Source of the DNA: Pseudomonas sp. v388
GTDB lineage: Bacteria > Pseudomonadota > Gammaproteobacteria > Pseudomonadales > Pseudomonadaceae
Direction of reading: 5' to 3'
NCBI RefSeq assembly: GCF_003935425.1
Contig: NZ_RHQN01000002.1
Span: 1-64,000, forward strand
DNA length: 64,000 nucleotides
A program made the position numbers and the translations under genes. Under the pieces are notes generated by a model. The model did not search any database. It had not been told where the DNA came from and was given only the letters and a program-made list of their open reading frames with translations. How positions within the stretch are numbered: position 1 is the stretch's first letter; the number at the start of each line of letters is the position of its first letter. Positions 1 to 9,322 of this stretch are shown in pieces.

Positions 1-30
1 CGATCAACGTTTGCGTTGTTCGTCAGCGGG

Positions 31-221
31 AGGCGAATTCTACAGCGTTACAACCGCGTGTCAAACTCTTTTTCCTCGCCGCTGCCGATCAACCGGATCG
101 ACGCTGCCTCTTCGCTGACCTTCACTTCAAAACACCTGCAACTCATTGAATTGCAAGGCTTTTTCGTTTCCGTCTGCGCCGGAAGTGGGGCGAATTATAG
201 AGAGATTGGAGAGCACGTCAA
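31..221 (-). promoter_or_regulatory. Tandem rRNA-operon-type promoters P1 and P2 reading out of the left edge
   Basis: Read on the minus strand, two near-consensus sigma-70 promoters stand in tandem. The distal one has TTGACG (216-221), a 16-bp spacer and TATAAT (194-199), followed by the discriminator TCGCCCC. The proximal one has TTGACA (59-64), a 16-bp spacer and TAGAAT (37-42), followed by TCGCCTCCC. GC-rich discriminators just after the -10 box are typical of stringently controlled stable-RNA promoters, and paired promoters with this look precede Pseudomonas 16S-23S-5S operons. An AT-rich stretch upstream of P1 (about 222-245) could be an UP element. I infer that an rRNA operon starts just beyond the left edge; the gene itself is not visible. 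A short plus-strand reading frame here is a chance frame. Confidence 0.75.
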
Positions 222-264
222 CCGCTAATTTCAAAACGTTCGAAATAACTGTTCCGAAGCCTTT

Positions 265-298
265 GCTATATAGAAGAAGACGTACACACCTATATAGC
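265..298. other. Perfect 9-bp inverted repeat at the end of the glutarate operon
   Basis: GCTATATAG (265-273) and CTATATAGC (290-298) form a perfect inverted repeat with a 16-nt loop, touching the stop codon of the CoA-transferase gene. It is AT-rich and has no T-run on either strand, so it is a poor intrinsic terminator. It sits between the minus-strand glutarate operon and the rRNA-type promoters and may be a protein-binding site or a weak transcript end. Confidence 0.4.
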
Positions 299-1518
299 TA
301 AACTACACCCGCCTCTCGCAAGGCAGTGATATCGCCCTCAGACAAGCCGAGCAGTTCTCGCAGGACGCGGTCGGTATGCTCACCGAGCAGCGGTGGTGCA
401 TGCCGATATTCAATCGGCGTCTCCGACAGCCTGATAGGGCTCGCAACCTGAGCCACCGTTCCTCCCAGCGCATGGGGCAGCTCCATGGCCAGCCCCCGTG
501 CCTGCACTTGGGGATCGGCGAACACCTGAGCAAGGTCATTGATCGGGCCGCAAGGGACGCCTGCCGCTTCAAGTTCTCCTACCCACTGCGCCGTCGTCTT
601 GAAGACGGTTGCCTGGCGTATCAACGGTATCAGCTCATGGCGATTGGCAACGCGCAGCTTGTTGGTCAGGAACCGATGATCATCCGCCCACTGCGGCTGC
701 CCTGCTACCTCAGCGAATTTCCTGAATTGGCTGTCATTGCCTACGGTAAGGATGAAATCGCCATCAGCCGTAGGAAAGTCCTGATAAGGCACGATGTTGG
801 GATGGGCATTGCCCAGTCGACGTGGCGCCACGCCGGTAGTCAGGTAGTTCATCGCCTGATTCGCCAGACACGCCACCTGAACGTCCAGCAGCGCCATGTC
901 GATGTGCTGACCGACGCCACTCTGCTCGCGATGCGCCAAGGCAGCCAGAATCGCGGTAGTGGAGTAAAGCCCGGTCAAGATGTCGGTCAGCGCCACGCCA
1001 ACCTTTACCGGGCCGGCGCCCTCTTCCGCATCGGCGCGACCGGTCAGGCTCATCAACCCGCCAAGCCCCTGGATCATGAAGTCATAACCCGCACGCCTGG
1101 CATACGGCCCGGTCTGCCCAAAGCCGGTGATCGAGCAGTAGATCAACCGGGGATTGAGCGCCTTGAGCGACGCATAGTCCAATCCATACGCCGCAAGACC
1201 GCCGACCTTGAAGTTCTCGATGACGATATCGGACCTGGCGATCAACGCCTTCACCAGCGCCTGCCCTTCGGGCTGAGTGAAGTCGACGGTCACCGACTCC
1301 TTGTTGCGATTGGCAGCCAGGTAATAGGCCGCCTCGGTTGTATTTTCACCGGCAGGATCCTTCAGGAACGGCGGCCCCCATGAACGGGTGTCGTCCCCGC
1401 AGCCTGGCCGCTCGACCTTGATGACTTCCGCCCCGAGGTCCGCAAGAATCTGCCCCGCCCAAGGACCGGCAAGTACTCGTGACAGATCCAGCACACGTAC
1501 ATGCGATAGCGCCCCCAT
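298..1518 (-). CDS. gcdG: CaiB/BaiF family CoA-transferase, probable glutarate CoA-transferase
   Basis: A 406-residue class III CoA-transferase, the usual length for the family. The N-terminus (RVLDLSRVLAGPWAGQILAD, about residues 8-27) and the GYDFMIQGLGGLMSLTG segment (about 144-160) are family hallmarks; Asp146 in that segment fits the catalytic aspartate that forms the acyl-anhydride with CoA. It lies 12 bp downstream of gcdH on the same strand, so the two form an operon. That context points to activation of glutarate to glutaryl-CoA, with succinyl-CoA as the probable donor, in the 5-aminovalerate/glutarate branch of lysine breakdown. The family call is certain from the sequence; the substrate is inferred from the neighbour. 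Confidence 0.85.
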   Translation of the reverse strand: MGALSHVRVLDLSRVLAGPWAGQILADLGAEVIKVERPGCGDDTRSWGPPFLKDPAGENTTEAAYYLAANRNKESVTVDFTQPEGQALVKALIARSDIVIENFKVGGLAAYGLDYASLKALNPRLIYCSITGFGQTGPYARRAGYDFMIQGLGGLMSLTGRADAEEGAGPVKVGVALTDILTGLYSTTAILAALAHREQSGVGQHIDMALLDVQVACLANQAMNYLTTGVAPRRLGNAHPNIVPYQDFPTADGDFILTVGNDSQFRKFAEVAGQPQWADDHRFLTNKLRVANRHELIPLIRQATVFKTTAQWVGELEAAGVPCGPINDLAQVFADPQVQARGLAMELPHALGGTVAQVASPIRLSETPIEYRHAPPLLGEHTDRVLRELLGLSEGDITALREAGVV

Positions 1519-1530
1519 GACTCTGCCTCC

Positions 1531-2709
1531 TTAATAGAAAGCCTGGATACCGGTTTGGGCGCGGCCGAGGATCAGCGCATGCACGTCGTGAGTGCCTTCA
1601 TAGGTATTCACCACTTCTAGGTTGACCAGGTGCCGCGCTATGCCGAACTCGTCGGAGATACCGTTCCCTCCCAGCATGTCGCGGGCCATGCGGGCGATAT
1701 CCAGAGACTTGCCGCAGGAGTTGCGCTTCATCAGCGAGGTGATCTCGACCGCTGCCGTGCCTTCGTCTTTCATGCGCCCCAGGCGCAGGCAGCCTTGCAA
1801 GGCCAGGGTGATCTCGGTCTGCATGTCGGCCAGTTTCTTCTGGATCAACTGATTGGCCGCCAGGGGCCGGCCGAACTGCTGCCTGTCAAGGGTGTACTGA
1901 CGCGCCGTATGCCAGCAGAACTCGGCCGCACCCAGCGCGCCCCAGGAAATGCCGTAACGTGCCGAGTTCAGACAGGTGAAAGGGCCTTTGAGGCCACGGA
2001 CATCAGGAAAAATGTTCTCCTCAGGCACAAACACGTTATCCATCACGATCTCGCCGGTGATAGAAGCACGCAACCCGACCTTCCCGTGGATCACGGGTGC
2101 GCTCAGCCCGGCCCAGCCTTTTTCAAGCACGAAGCCGCGAATGTCGCCCTCGTCATCCTTGGCCCAGACCACGAACACATCGGCAATCGGGCTATTGGTG
2201 ATCCACATCTTGCTGCCCGTCAGCCGGTATCCGCCGTCGACCTTCCGGGCGCGGGTGATCATCGCGCCCGGGTCGGAGCCGTGATTGGGCTCGGTCAGCC
2301 CAAAACAGCCGATCCACTCACCCGACGCCAGCTTGGGCAGGTACTTCTGCTTCTGCGCCTGGGTGCCGAATTCGTTGATGGGCACCATGACCAGGGAGGA
2401 CTGCACACTCATCATCGAGCGATAGCCGGAGTCGATGCGCTCGACCTCACGGGCGATCAGGCCGTAACACACATAGTTCAAGCCACTGCCGCCGAACTCC
2501 TCCGGGATGGTCGCACCCAACAGACCGACTTCGCCCATCTCGCGAAAGATGGCGGGGTCGGTCTGTTCGTGCCGAAACGCTTCGAGGACACGAGGAGCCA
2601 GTTTGCTGCGTGCGAATTGCTCGGCGCTGTCGCGAACCATGCGCTCCTCTTGCGTCAATTGCTGATCAAGCAGCAGCGGATCGATCCAGTTGAAGCTCGC
2701 CTTGCTCAT
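1531..2709 (-). CDS. gcdH: Glutaryl-CoA dehydrogenase
   Basis: A 392-residue FAD-dependent acyl-CoA dehydrogenase that oxidises and decarboxylates glutaryl-CoA to crotonyl-CoA. The C-terminal segment [20 protein letters not shown] carries the catalytic Glu (about residue 371) in the EGTHD context specific to the glutaryl-CoA branch. [12 protein letters not shown] (about 137-148) and [12 protein letters not shown] are acyl-CoA dehydrogenase signatures. First gene of the gcdH-gcdG operon, divergent from the LysR regulator at 2862. Full length, with no sign of damage. Confidence 0.95.
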   Translation of the reverse strand: MSKASFNWIDPLLLDQQLTQEERMVRDSAEQFARSKLAPRVLEAFRHEQTDPAIFREMGEVGLLGATIPEEFGGSGLNYVCYGLIAREVERIDSGYRSMMSVQSSLVMVPINEFGTQAQKQKYLPKLASGEWIGCFGLTEPNHGSDPGAMITRARKVDGGYRLTGSKMWITNSPIADVFVVWAKDDEGDIRGFVLEKGWAGLSAPVIHGKVGLRASITGEIVMDNVFVPEENIFPDVRGLKGPFTCLNSARYGISWGALGAAEFCWHTARQYTLDRQQFGRPLAANQLIQKKLADMQTEITLALQGCLRLGRMKDEGTAAVEITSLMKRNSCGKSLDIARMARDMLGGNGISDEFGIARHLVNLEVVNTYEGTHDVHALILGRAQTGIQAFY

Positions 2710-2861
2710 CTCTCACCCCACCATCGTGTAAATACGTGGGTTGATCCTAGTCACGTACCGCCAGACGGACAAACGAGAATTACGCACGCTATTGTGCTGA
2801 TTTCTCACTCCGAAAAGCTCACACTTGGGTTTTTCCAGCGCCATCAGTGAGTACAGCGTAC

Positions 2862-3791
2862 ATGCGACGCAAGATCCCCAGCACCGCTGCCTTGGTGAGC
2901 TTCGAAACGGCGGCCCGCCACGAAAGCTTCACCAAGGCCGCCCACGAGCTGTCCCTGACGCAGAGCGCCATCTGTCGTCAGATCGCCAGCCTGGAAGAGT
3001 TTCTCGGCGTGGAGCTGTTCAAACGATCCCGACGCGGCGTCAAGCTGACGGACGCAGGGCTTTCCTACAGCCGGCGAATCGCGGCGCAACTGGACGCGGT
3101 TGAACGCGACACCCTTGCCGTGATGGGACAACAAGGTGCCAATACGATCGAGTTGGCGGTAGTGCCGACTTTTGGCACCCAGTGGCTGCTCCCTCGACTC
3201 AAGGACTTCCAACAGCAGCACCCGGAAGTCACGGTCAACCTTACCAACCGCACCCGTCCATTCCTGTTTGCCGATACTGATTTCGACGCCGCCATCTATT
3301 TTGGCGACGGCGAATGGCCTGGAACCCAGGCCCACCGACTGATGGGCGAAAATCCCATGCCGGTATGCAGCCCGACACTCTTGCAAGGCCGCCACGATCT
3401 CAGCGCCGAGGCCATTGCCGCGTTGCCGCTGCTGCAACAGACCACACGTCCCTACGCCTGGCGTCAGTGGTTCAACGCGCAAGGACTCAATATCGCCCGC
3501 GACATGACCGGCCCACGCTACGAGCTGTTCTCAATGCTCGCCCAGGCAGCCACGCATGAAATGGGCATCGCTCTGATCCCGTCGTTCCTGATCCAGCGAG
3601 AGCTGGGGGAGAAGCGTTTGGTGATAGCCCACCCTCAAGCCCTCACCAGCGTCAAGGCGTATCACTTGATGATTCCGGAGCGCAAAACCCAATCGGCAGC
3701 GCTGCGCGCCTTTCGTGACTGGCTGACACTCCAGGCGCAGAACTACCGCTTACCGCTTCAAAGCCCGGAGACTGGCGGTATAAAAAAGTAG
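2862..3791 (+). CDS. gcdR: LysR-family regulator of the glutarate operon
   Basis: A 309-residue LysR-type regulator with the N-terminal winged helix (ALVSFETAARHESFTKAAHE, then the recognition region LTQSAICRQIASLEEFLG) and a C-terminal substrate-binding domain. It is divergent from gcdH with about 150 bp between them, the usual arrangement for a LysR activator and its target. The reading frame opens at a GTG at 2847, but the ATG at 2862 gives the N-terminus MRRKIPSTAALVSFE typical of this group; neither start has a strong ribosome site. The effector is probably glutarate or a related compound (inference). Confidence 0.8.
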   Translation: MRRKIPSTAALVSFETAARHESFTKAAHELSLTQSAICRQIASLEEFLGVELFKRSRRGVKLTDAGLSYSRRIAAQLDAVERDTLAVMGQQGANTIELAVVPTFGTQWLLPRLKDFQQQHPEVTVNLTNRTRPFLFADTDFDAAIYFGDGEWPGTQAHRLMGENPMPVCSPTLLQGRHDLSAEAIAALPLLQQTTRPYAWRQWFNAQGLNIARDMTGPRYELFSMLAQAATHEMGIALIPSFLIQRELGEKRLVIAHPQALTSVKAYHLMIPERKTQSAALRAFRDWLTLQAQNYRLPLQSPETGGIKK

Positions 3792-4199
3792 TCGTGAGCA
3801 TCTTGTCCCTACAGATATAACTTTATGTCGCTCCAAGACAAGCGAACATCGCCAGGTGGAAAACCTCTTCAAAGGCCCGAACAACGTGCGCTTCGGCTTT
3901 TTTTTCCGGGAATTTGGGTCGCTCGGCAAAAAATAAGCCTTCCCCACAAATTTCCCAAGGCATTCTCTGTAAGCCCCATAGATAAAGGGCTATAGCGAAA
4001 TGCCGCGACAATAGGTCACAGGGTGACTTGTAGTTAATCTATAGTCTCGTTACAGAATGTATTGAACCCCCTTTCCCGCGCCTGCAAAATGCGGCGCCCC
4101 TTGCTGCAAGGGGCGTGCTGATCGGCCATTCCAGGCGCACCAGCCGTAGTGCCCTGGCCTTATTTATGAAGATAAAAAAGATCGCGCAGGAGATTTGAC
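3792..4199. other. Intergenic region before pntAA with leader hairpins
   Basis: The 408 bp hold the LysR terminator, an AT-rich stretch around 4020-4070 that probably contains the pnt promoter, and two inverted repeats in what would be the pnt leader. The first is a perfect 9-bp stem with loop CTG at 4095-4115 (CGCCCCTTG / CAAGGGGCG). The second pairs GGCC..CCAGG with CCTGGCC between about 4127 and 4160. Neither is followed by a T-run. I see no gene here. Confidence 0.5.
3874..3905 (+). terminator. Probable terminator of the LysR gene
   Basis: GCCCGAA pairs with TTCGGC, with one bulged base, across a short loop and is followed by eight T residues. It lies about 80 bp after the LysR stop codon. 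The stem is short, so termination may be partial. Confidence 0.5.
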
Positions 4200-5321
4200 G
4201 TGCACATTGGTGTTCCCCTAGAAACCCAGACGGGCGAGACACGGGTTGCTGCAACCCCGGAAACCATCAAAAAGCTGATCGGCCAAGGCCATAGAATCAC
4301 TGTGCAAAGCGGAGCCGGCGTTCAAGCCAGCGTTCCGGACAGTGCCTATGCAGCCGCCGGAGCCACTATCGGCAGCCTTCAGGAAGCCTTCGCGGCGGAC
4401 TTGATCTTGAAGGTGGCAGCGCCGAATGACGCCGAGCTGGCGCTCCTCAAGAGCGGCACGATCGTAGTGGGGATGCTCAATCCGTTCAGCAACGAAACCA
4501 TCGGCAAGCTGGCAGCCCAGGGCGTAACCGCCTTCGCGCTGGAAGCGGCGCCACGTACGTCCCGCGCGCAAAGCCTCGACGTGCTGTCCTCCCAGGCCAA
4601 CATCGCCGGCTATAAAGCCGTGTTGCTGGGTGCTCACCACTATCCGCGCTTCATGCCGATGCTCATGACGGCTGCCGGTACCGTCAAGGCCGCGCGAGTC
4701 CTGATCCTGGGTGCCGGCGTCGCCGGCTTGCAGGCCATCGCGACCGCCAAGCGGCTGGGTGCCGTGGTCGAGGCTTCCGACGTTCGCCCTGCCGTCAAAG
4801 AGCAGATCGAATCCCTGGGCGCCAAATTCATCGACGTGCCGTATGAAACCGATGAAGAACGCGAATGCGCCGAAGGCGTCGGCGGTTACGCCCGCCCGAT
4901 GCCTGCCAGCTGGATGCAGCGTCAGGCAGTCGCGGTACACGAGCGCGCCAGACAGGCCGATATCGTCATCACCACCGCTCTGATCCCTGGCCGCAAGGCA
5001 CCTGTGCTGCTCAGCGCCGACACCGTGGCGCAGATGAAGCCCGGCTCGGTGGTCATCGATCTGGCGGCCGCTCAGGGTGGCAACTGCCCGCTGACCGTCG
5101 CCGATCAAGTCATTGTCGAGCACGGCGTGACCATCGTCGGCCACACCAACCTGCCCGCGCTGGTTGCCGCTGACGCATCGGCGCTCTACGCCCGCAACCT
5201 GCTGGATTTCATGAAGCTGCTGTTCGACAAGGAAGGCACGCTTTCGATCAACCTCGAAGACGACATCGTCGCCGCGTGCCTGATGTGCCGCGACGGCCAA
5301 GTCATCCGCAAGAACGGCTGA
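4200..5321 (+). CDS. pntAA: NAD(P)+ transhydrogenase subunit alpha part 1 (NAD-binding domain I)
   Basis: A 373-residue soluble NAD(H)-binding domain of the proton-translocating transhydrogenase. It starts [20 protein letters not shown], the alanine dehydrogenase/PNT N-terminal signature, and has the nucleotide-binding Rossmann segment [20 protein letters not shown] (about residues 163-182). The start is a GTG at 4200 with AGGAG about 8 bp upstream. In Enterobacteria the alpha subunit is one chain; here it is split, with the first membrane part in the next gene, as is usual in Pseudomonas. The complex exchanges hydride between NADH and NADP+ using the proton gradient and supplies NADPH. Confidence 0.95.
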   Translation: MHIGVPLETQTGETRVAATPETIKKLIGQGHRITVQSGAGVQASVPDSAYAAAGATIGSLQEAFAADLILKVAAPNDAELALLKSGTIVVGMLNPFSNETIGKLAAQGVTAFALEAAPRTSRAQSLDVLSSQANIAGYKAVLLGAHHYPRFMPMLMTAAGTVKAARVLILGAGVAGLQAIATAKRLGAVVEASDVRPAVKEQIESLGAKFIDVPYETDEERECAEGVGGYARPMPASWMQRQAVAVHERARQADIVITTALIPGRKAPVLLSADTVAQMKPGSVVIDLAAAQGGNCPLTVADQVIVEHGVTIVGHTNLPALVAADASALYARNLLDFMKLLFDKEGTLSINLEDDIVAACLMCRDGQVIRKNG

Positions 5322-5335
5322 GGACACATACCAAA

Positions 5336-5656
5336 ATGGAAGAGTTGATCTCCCCCGGCATCTACAACCTGATCATTTTTGTGCTGGCCATCTATGTCGG
5401 CTACCACGTGGTCTGGAACGTTACCCCTGCGCTGCACACGCCGTTGATGGCGGTGACCAACGCCATCTCTGCCATTGTAATCGTCGGCGCGATGCTCGCT
5501 GCCGCGCTGACCGTGACGCCACTGGGCAAAACCATGGGCACCCTGGCGGTCGCGCTGGCTGCAGTGAACGTGTTCGGCGGCTTTCTGGTCACCCGGCGCA
5601 TGCTGGAGATGTTCAAGAAGAAAGCGCCGAAAGCGAAGGACGAGGTGCAGAAGTAA
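5336..5656 (+). CDS. pntAB: NAD(P)+ transhydrogenase subunit alpha part 2 (membrane)
   Basis: A 106-residue membrane protein with about three transmembrane helices ([55 protein letters not shown]) and a lysine-rich cytoplasmic tail. It is the membrane part of the alpha subunit, split from pntAA. The ATG at 5336 is 14 bp after the pntAA stop; a longer frame running back into pntAA is not needed. Its TAA stop overlaps the pntB ATG by one base, which suggests translational coupling. Confidence 0.93.
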   Translation: MEELISPGIYNLIIFVLAIYVGYHVVWNVTPALHTPLMAVTNAISAIVIVGAMLAAALTVTPLGKTMGTLAVALAAVNVFGGFLVTRRMLEMFKKKAPKAKDEVQK

Positions 5657-7110
5657 TGAGTATGAATCTGGTAACCCTGCTGTACCTGATCGCTTCGATC
5701 TGTTTCATCCAGGCGCTCAAGGGTCTGTCGCACCCCACCACCTCGCGCCGCGGCAACCTGTTCGGCATGCTGGGCATGGGCCTGGCGGTCATCACCACCA
5801 TCGGGCTTGTCTACAAGCTGGCCGCGCTGTCGAGCGCCGAGGGCACCAGTGCCGGAATCGGCTACATCATCGTTGGTCTGCTGGTCGGCGGTACCGCTGG
5901 CTCGATCATGGCCAAGCGTGTCGAGATGACCAAGATGCCTGAGTTGGTGGCATTCATGCACAGCATGATCGGCCTGGCAGCAGTGTTCATTGCCATCGCG
6001 GCTGTCGTTGAGCCGCAGTCACTGGGCATTGTGCGCAACCTGGGCGATGCCATCCCTGCGGGTAACCGTCTGGAGTTGTTCCTGGGCGCGGCGATTGGTG
6101 CTGTCACCTTCTCAGGCTCGGTGATCGCGTTCGGCAAGCTATCGGGCAAATACAAGTTCCGCCTGTTCCAGGGTGCGCCGGTACAGTTTGCGGGTCAGCA
6201 CAAGCTGAACCTGGTTCTGGGCCTGGCCACGCTGTTCTTCGGCGTGACCTTCATGTTCACCGGCAACCTGACTGCTTTCGCAATCATGCTGGCTCTGGCT
6301 TTCGTGATCGGTGTGTTGCTGATCATCCCCATCGGCGGCGCCGACATGCCGGTGGTGGTCTCGATGCTCAACAGCTATTCGGGCTGGGCGGCGGCAGGGA
6401 TCGGCTTCTCGCTGAACAACTCGATGCTGATCATCGCCGGCTCGCTGGTGGGTTCGTCCGGTGCGATTCTGTCGTACATCATGTGCAAGGCGATGAACCG
6501 CTCGTTCTTCAATGTGATTGGCGGCGGCTTCGGCGGCGCTACCGACGCAGCCGGGCCGGCGGGGAGCAAAGAGGCGCGCTCGGTGAAATCCGGCTCGGCC
6601 GACGATGCCACCTTCCTGCTGACCAATGCCGATACGGTGATCATCGTTCCGGGTTATGGCCTGGCGGTGGCCCGGGCACAGCACGCATTGAAAGAGCTGA
6701 CCGAGAAGCTGGTCCATCACGGCGTGACGGTGAAGTACGCGATTCACCCGGTTGCCGGTCGTATGCCAGGGCACATGAACGTACTGCTGGCCGAAGCCGA
6801 AGTGCCCTACGATCAGGTGTTCGAGATGGACGATATCAATTCCGAGTTCGGTCAGGCCGACGTGGTGCTGGTCCTGGGCGCCAACGACGTGGTCAACCCG
6901 GCGGCGAAGAACGATCCGAAATCGCCTATCGCCGGCATGCCGATTCTCGAAGCCTTCAAGGCCAAGACGATCATTGTCAACAAGCGTTCAATGGCCAGCG
7001 GTTATGCCGGCCTGGACAACGAACTGTTCTACCTCGATAAAACCATGATGGTGTTCGGCGACGCCAAAAAGGTGATCGAGGACATGGTCAAGGCTGTGGA
7101 AAACGCATAG
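5656..7110 (+). CDS. pntB: NAD(P)+ transhydrogenase subunit beta
   Basis: A 484-residue beta subunit. The first half has about nine transmembrane helices that carry the proton channel. The C-terminal third is the NADP(H)-binding domain III, with VIIVPGYGLAVARAQHALKE (about residues 332-351), the GRMPGHMNVLLAEAEVPYD segment and VLGANDVVNPAAK. Last gene of the three-gene pnt operon, followed directly by a strong hairpin. Length and motifs are complete. Confidence 0.96.
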   Translation: MSMNLVTLLYLIASICFIQALKGLSHPTTSRRGNLFGMLGMGLAVITTIGLVYKLAALSSAEGTSAGIGYIIVGLLVGGTAGSIMAKRVEMTKMPELVAFMHSMIGLAAVFIAIAAVVEPQSLGIVRNLGDAIPAGNRLELFLGAAIGAVTFSGSVIAFGKLSGKYKFRLFQGAPVQFAGQHKLNLVLGLATLFFGVTFMFTGNLTAFAIMLALAFVIGVLLIIPIGGADMPVVVSMLNSYSGWAAAGIGFSLNNSMLIIAGSLVGSSGAILSYIMCKAMNRSFFNVIGGGFGGATDAAGPAGSKEARSVKSGSADDATFLLTNADTVIIVPGYGLAVARAQHALKELTEKLVHHGVTVKYAIHPVAGRMPGHMNVLLAEAEVPYDQVFEMDDINSEFGQADVVLVLGANDVVNPAAKNDPKSPIAGMPILEAFKAKTIIVNKRSMASGYAGLDNELFYLDKTMMVFGDAKKVIEDMVKAVENA

Positions 7111-7124
7111 TTTCAGCCCATCGC

Positions 7125-7162
7125 CAACAGGCCCCGGCTCGCCCTGCGACCGGGGCCTGTTG
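7125..7162 (+). terminator. Hairpin terminating the pnt operon
   Basis: A perfect 13-bp inverted repeat, CAACAGGCCCCGG paired with CCGGGGCCTGTTG around a 12-nt loop, starts 15 bp after the pntB stop. Only a short T stretch follows, but the stem is very stable. Confidence 0.75.
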
Positions 7163-7292
7163 CATTTCGCGTAACAGTGTTTTGCGCTGCAAGCCGCTAA
7201 TTAGAGCCCTCCAATGCGACCTTGGTAGTGGGACGAAAAACATTCAACTCACTAGACTTGACGCTCGCATCCTCATCCGAGAACAACCTTCC

Positions 7293-8786
7293 ATGTACCG
7301 TGACCGTATCCGCCTGCCCTCACTCATGAACAAGGTAATGAGCGCCGCAGACGCTGCTGCCTTGATCGAAGATGGCATGACCGTCGGCATGAGCGGCTTT
7401 ACCCGCGCCGGTGAAGCCAAGGCCGTTCCCCACGCACTGGCAGCCCGCGCACTGCTGACCCCGCTGAAAATCAGCCTGATGACCGGCGCCAGCCTGGGCA
7501 ACGATCTGGACAAGCAGTTGACCGAGGCCGGCGTCCTGTCGCGACGCATGCCTTTCCAGGTCGACAGCACTTTGCGCAAGGCCATCAACGACGGCACGGT
7601 CATGTTCATCGACCAGCACCTGTCGGACACCGTCGAGCAATTGCGTAACCGGCAGATCAAGGCGGTGGACGTCGCGGTGATCGAGTGCGTCGCCATCACC
7701 GAGGATGGGCACCTGGTGCTCAGCACGTCGGTGGGCAACTCGGCCAGCTTCGCGATTCTGGCCAGGCAAGTGATCGTGGAGATCAACCTGGCGCAGCCGC
7801 TGGAGCTTGAAGGTCTGCATGATGTGTACATTCCCAGCTACCGGCCGACGCGCCTGCCGATCCCGGTGCTGGAAGCCGACTCCCGAATCGGCAGCCACGC
7901 GGTGAAGATCGACCCGGCCAAGATCGTCGGGATTGTGATCAGCGACCAACCGGACTCGCCTTCCACGGTATTGCCGCCGGACGAGGACACCCAGGCCATT
8001 GCCGGTCATCTGGTGGAGTTCTTCAAGAAGGAAGTGCGCGAAGACCGCCTGACCAACAAGCTGATGCCGCTGCAAGCCGGTATCGGCACCATCGCCAATG
8101 CGGTCATGCACGGCCTGCTGGATTCCCCGTTCCATGACATGACCATGTATTCCGAAGTGCTGCAGGACTCGACGTTCGATCTGTTCGACGCCGGCAAACT
8201 GACCTTCGCATCGGGCAGCTCCATGACCCTGTCGGCCGCCAAGCACGCCGAAGTGTTCGCGGACTTCAACCGCTACAAGTCCAGGCTGGTGCTGCGCCCA
8301 CAGGAAATTTCCAACCATCCGGAAGTCATTCGTCGCCTGGGCATCATCGGGATCAACACTGCGCTGGAGTTCGACCTGTACGGCAACGTCAACTCTACTC
8401 ACGTTTGCGGCACCCGGATGATGAACGGGATCGGCGGCTCCGGTGACTTCTCACGCAACGCGCACCTGGCGATCTTCGTCACCAAGTCGATTGCCAAAGG
8501 CGGCGCCATCTCCAGCGTGGTGCCGATGGTCAGCCACGTCGACCATACCGAGCACGACGTCGACATTCTGGTGACTGAACAAGGGCTCGCCGACTTGCGC
8601 GGCCTGGCGCCGCGGGAGCGCGCTCGGGTGATCATCGACAACTGCGTCCACCCCGCCTACCGCGACGCGCTCAATGCCTATTTTGCAGCGGCATGCGCAC
8701 GGGGCGGACACACGCCTCATATCCTCCAGGAAGCACTGAGTTGGCACATCAACCTGGAAAATACCGGCCGCATGTTGCCCGCCTGA
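7293..8786 (+). CDS. Acetyl-CoA hydrolase/transferase family protein (probable acetate/succinate CoA-transferase)
   Basis: A 497-residue class I CoA-transferase of the Cat1/ScpC/AarC type. It moves CoA between short acids such as acetate and succinate, or releases acetate from acetyl-CoA. The N-terminal GMTVGMSGFTRAGEAKAVPH segment and the C-terminal CGTRMMNGIGGSGDFSRNAH segment, a glycine-rich loop that helps form the CoA site, are clear family markers. The ATG at 7293 (MYRDRIRLPS) fits the family length; a longer frame from 7182 adds residues with no family similarity. It stands alone between the pnt terminator and a repeat-rich spacer. Its exact acyl pair cannot be read from the sequence. 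Confidence 0.88.
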   Translation: MYRDRIRLPSLMNKVMSAADAAALIEDGMTVGMSGFTRAGEAKAVPHALAARALLTPLKISLMTGASLGNDLDKQLTEAGVLSRRMPFQVDSTLRKAINDGTVMFIDQHLSDTVEQLRNRQIKAVDVAVIECVAITEDGHLVLSTSVGNSASFAILARQVIVEINLAQPLELEGLHDVYIPSYRPTRLPIPVLEADSRIGSHAVKIDPAKIVGIVISDQPDSPSTVLPPDEDTQAIAGHLVEFFKKEVREDRLTNKLMPLQAGIGTIANAVMHGLLDSPFHDMTMYSEVLQDSTFDLFDAGKLTFASGSSMTLSAAKHAEVFADFNRYKSRLVLRPQEISNHPEVIRRLGIIGINTALEFDLYGNVNSTHVCGTRMMNGIGGSGDFSRNAHLAIFVTKSIAKGGAISSVVPMVSHVDHTEHDVDILVTEQGLADLRGLAPRERARVIIDNCVHPAYRDALNAYFAAACARGGHTPHILQEALSWHINLENTGRMLPA

Positions 8787-9106
8787 CACGCACAGTTGGG
8801 AGTGGGCAGTTCCCCCGACTGCTCGCTCCAAAACTGTTTTGGGCAAACCTGGCAAAAACTGTACTTCTGTACCGGTTGAAAACCGCTTGAAAACACCCTA
8901 GAACCGCCCCCTCAAGCCAAAAATGCACCACTTCGGTGCTCACCGGTACAGTTGCCCCATTTACGAACAAAACAGTGCCTTTAAACAGTTAACTGAACCC
9001 TCACAATACAGATGAACTGTGTCTGTAGAAGATGGACGACTGCGAGGAAAATGGGCACCAGTCAAGCCACTATCTAAACCCGCCACAAGCGGAAGGAAGT
9101 CACACC
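8787..9106. promoter_or_regulatory. Spacer with clustered ACTGT/ACAGT repeats before the DUF1127 gene
   Basis: This 320-bp spacer holds a dense set of related half-sites. AACTGT occurs at 8832-8837, AACTGTAC at 8857-8864, and CTGTACCGG (8867-8875) has its exact inverse CCGGTACAG at 8943-8951. The palindrome CAGTTAACTG is at 8986-8995 and AACTGT again at 9015-9020. The pattern resembles operators of MocR/GntR-type regulators with direct and inverted copies, but no such regulator gene is adjacent. I see no coding region. Confidence 0.55.
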
Positions 9107-9322
9107 ATGGAACGTACACTCAGTTCCGATCTGTTCAACGAAAGCACCAACAACGCTCCTAAAGCTGCTCTGCCTCTGCGCATGTTCGCCAACCTGATGC
9201 TGTGGCAACGTCGCCTCTCCAGCCGCCACCAGCTGGCTCGCCTGGACGCACGTTTGCTCGCCGATGCAGGTATCAGCGAAGCACAGCGTTACGAAGAGCT
9301 GAGCAAGCCGTTCTGGCGCTGA
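9107..9322 (+). CDS. DUF1127 domain-containing small protein
   Basis: A 71-residue protein whose C-terminal half (about residues 30-65: MLWQRRLSSRHQLARLDARL, then LADAGIS) is the arginine-rich DUF1127 motif with the usual 'Leu-x-Asp-x-Gly-Ile' end. Such proteins are common in proteobacteria; several are linked to phosphate, RNA or stress physiology, but no function can be assigned here. The ATG at 9107 has GGAAGG about 11 bp upstream. It is a stand-alone unit with a terminator at 9383 and unusual repeats on both sides. Confidence 0.85.
   Translation: MERTLSSDLFNESTNNAPKAALPLRMFANLMLWQRRLSSRHQLARLDARLLADAGISEAQRYEELSKPFWR

Noticed and set aside
16-228. Plus-strand frame of 70 codons at the left edge
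   Set aside because: It overlaps two strong minus-strand promoters and shows no family similarity.
3792-4199. Riboswitch in the pnt leader
   Set aside because: The two hairpins do not match any riboswitch core that I know, and no ligand-linked gene is present.
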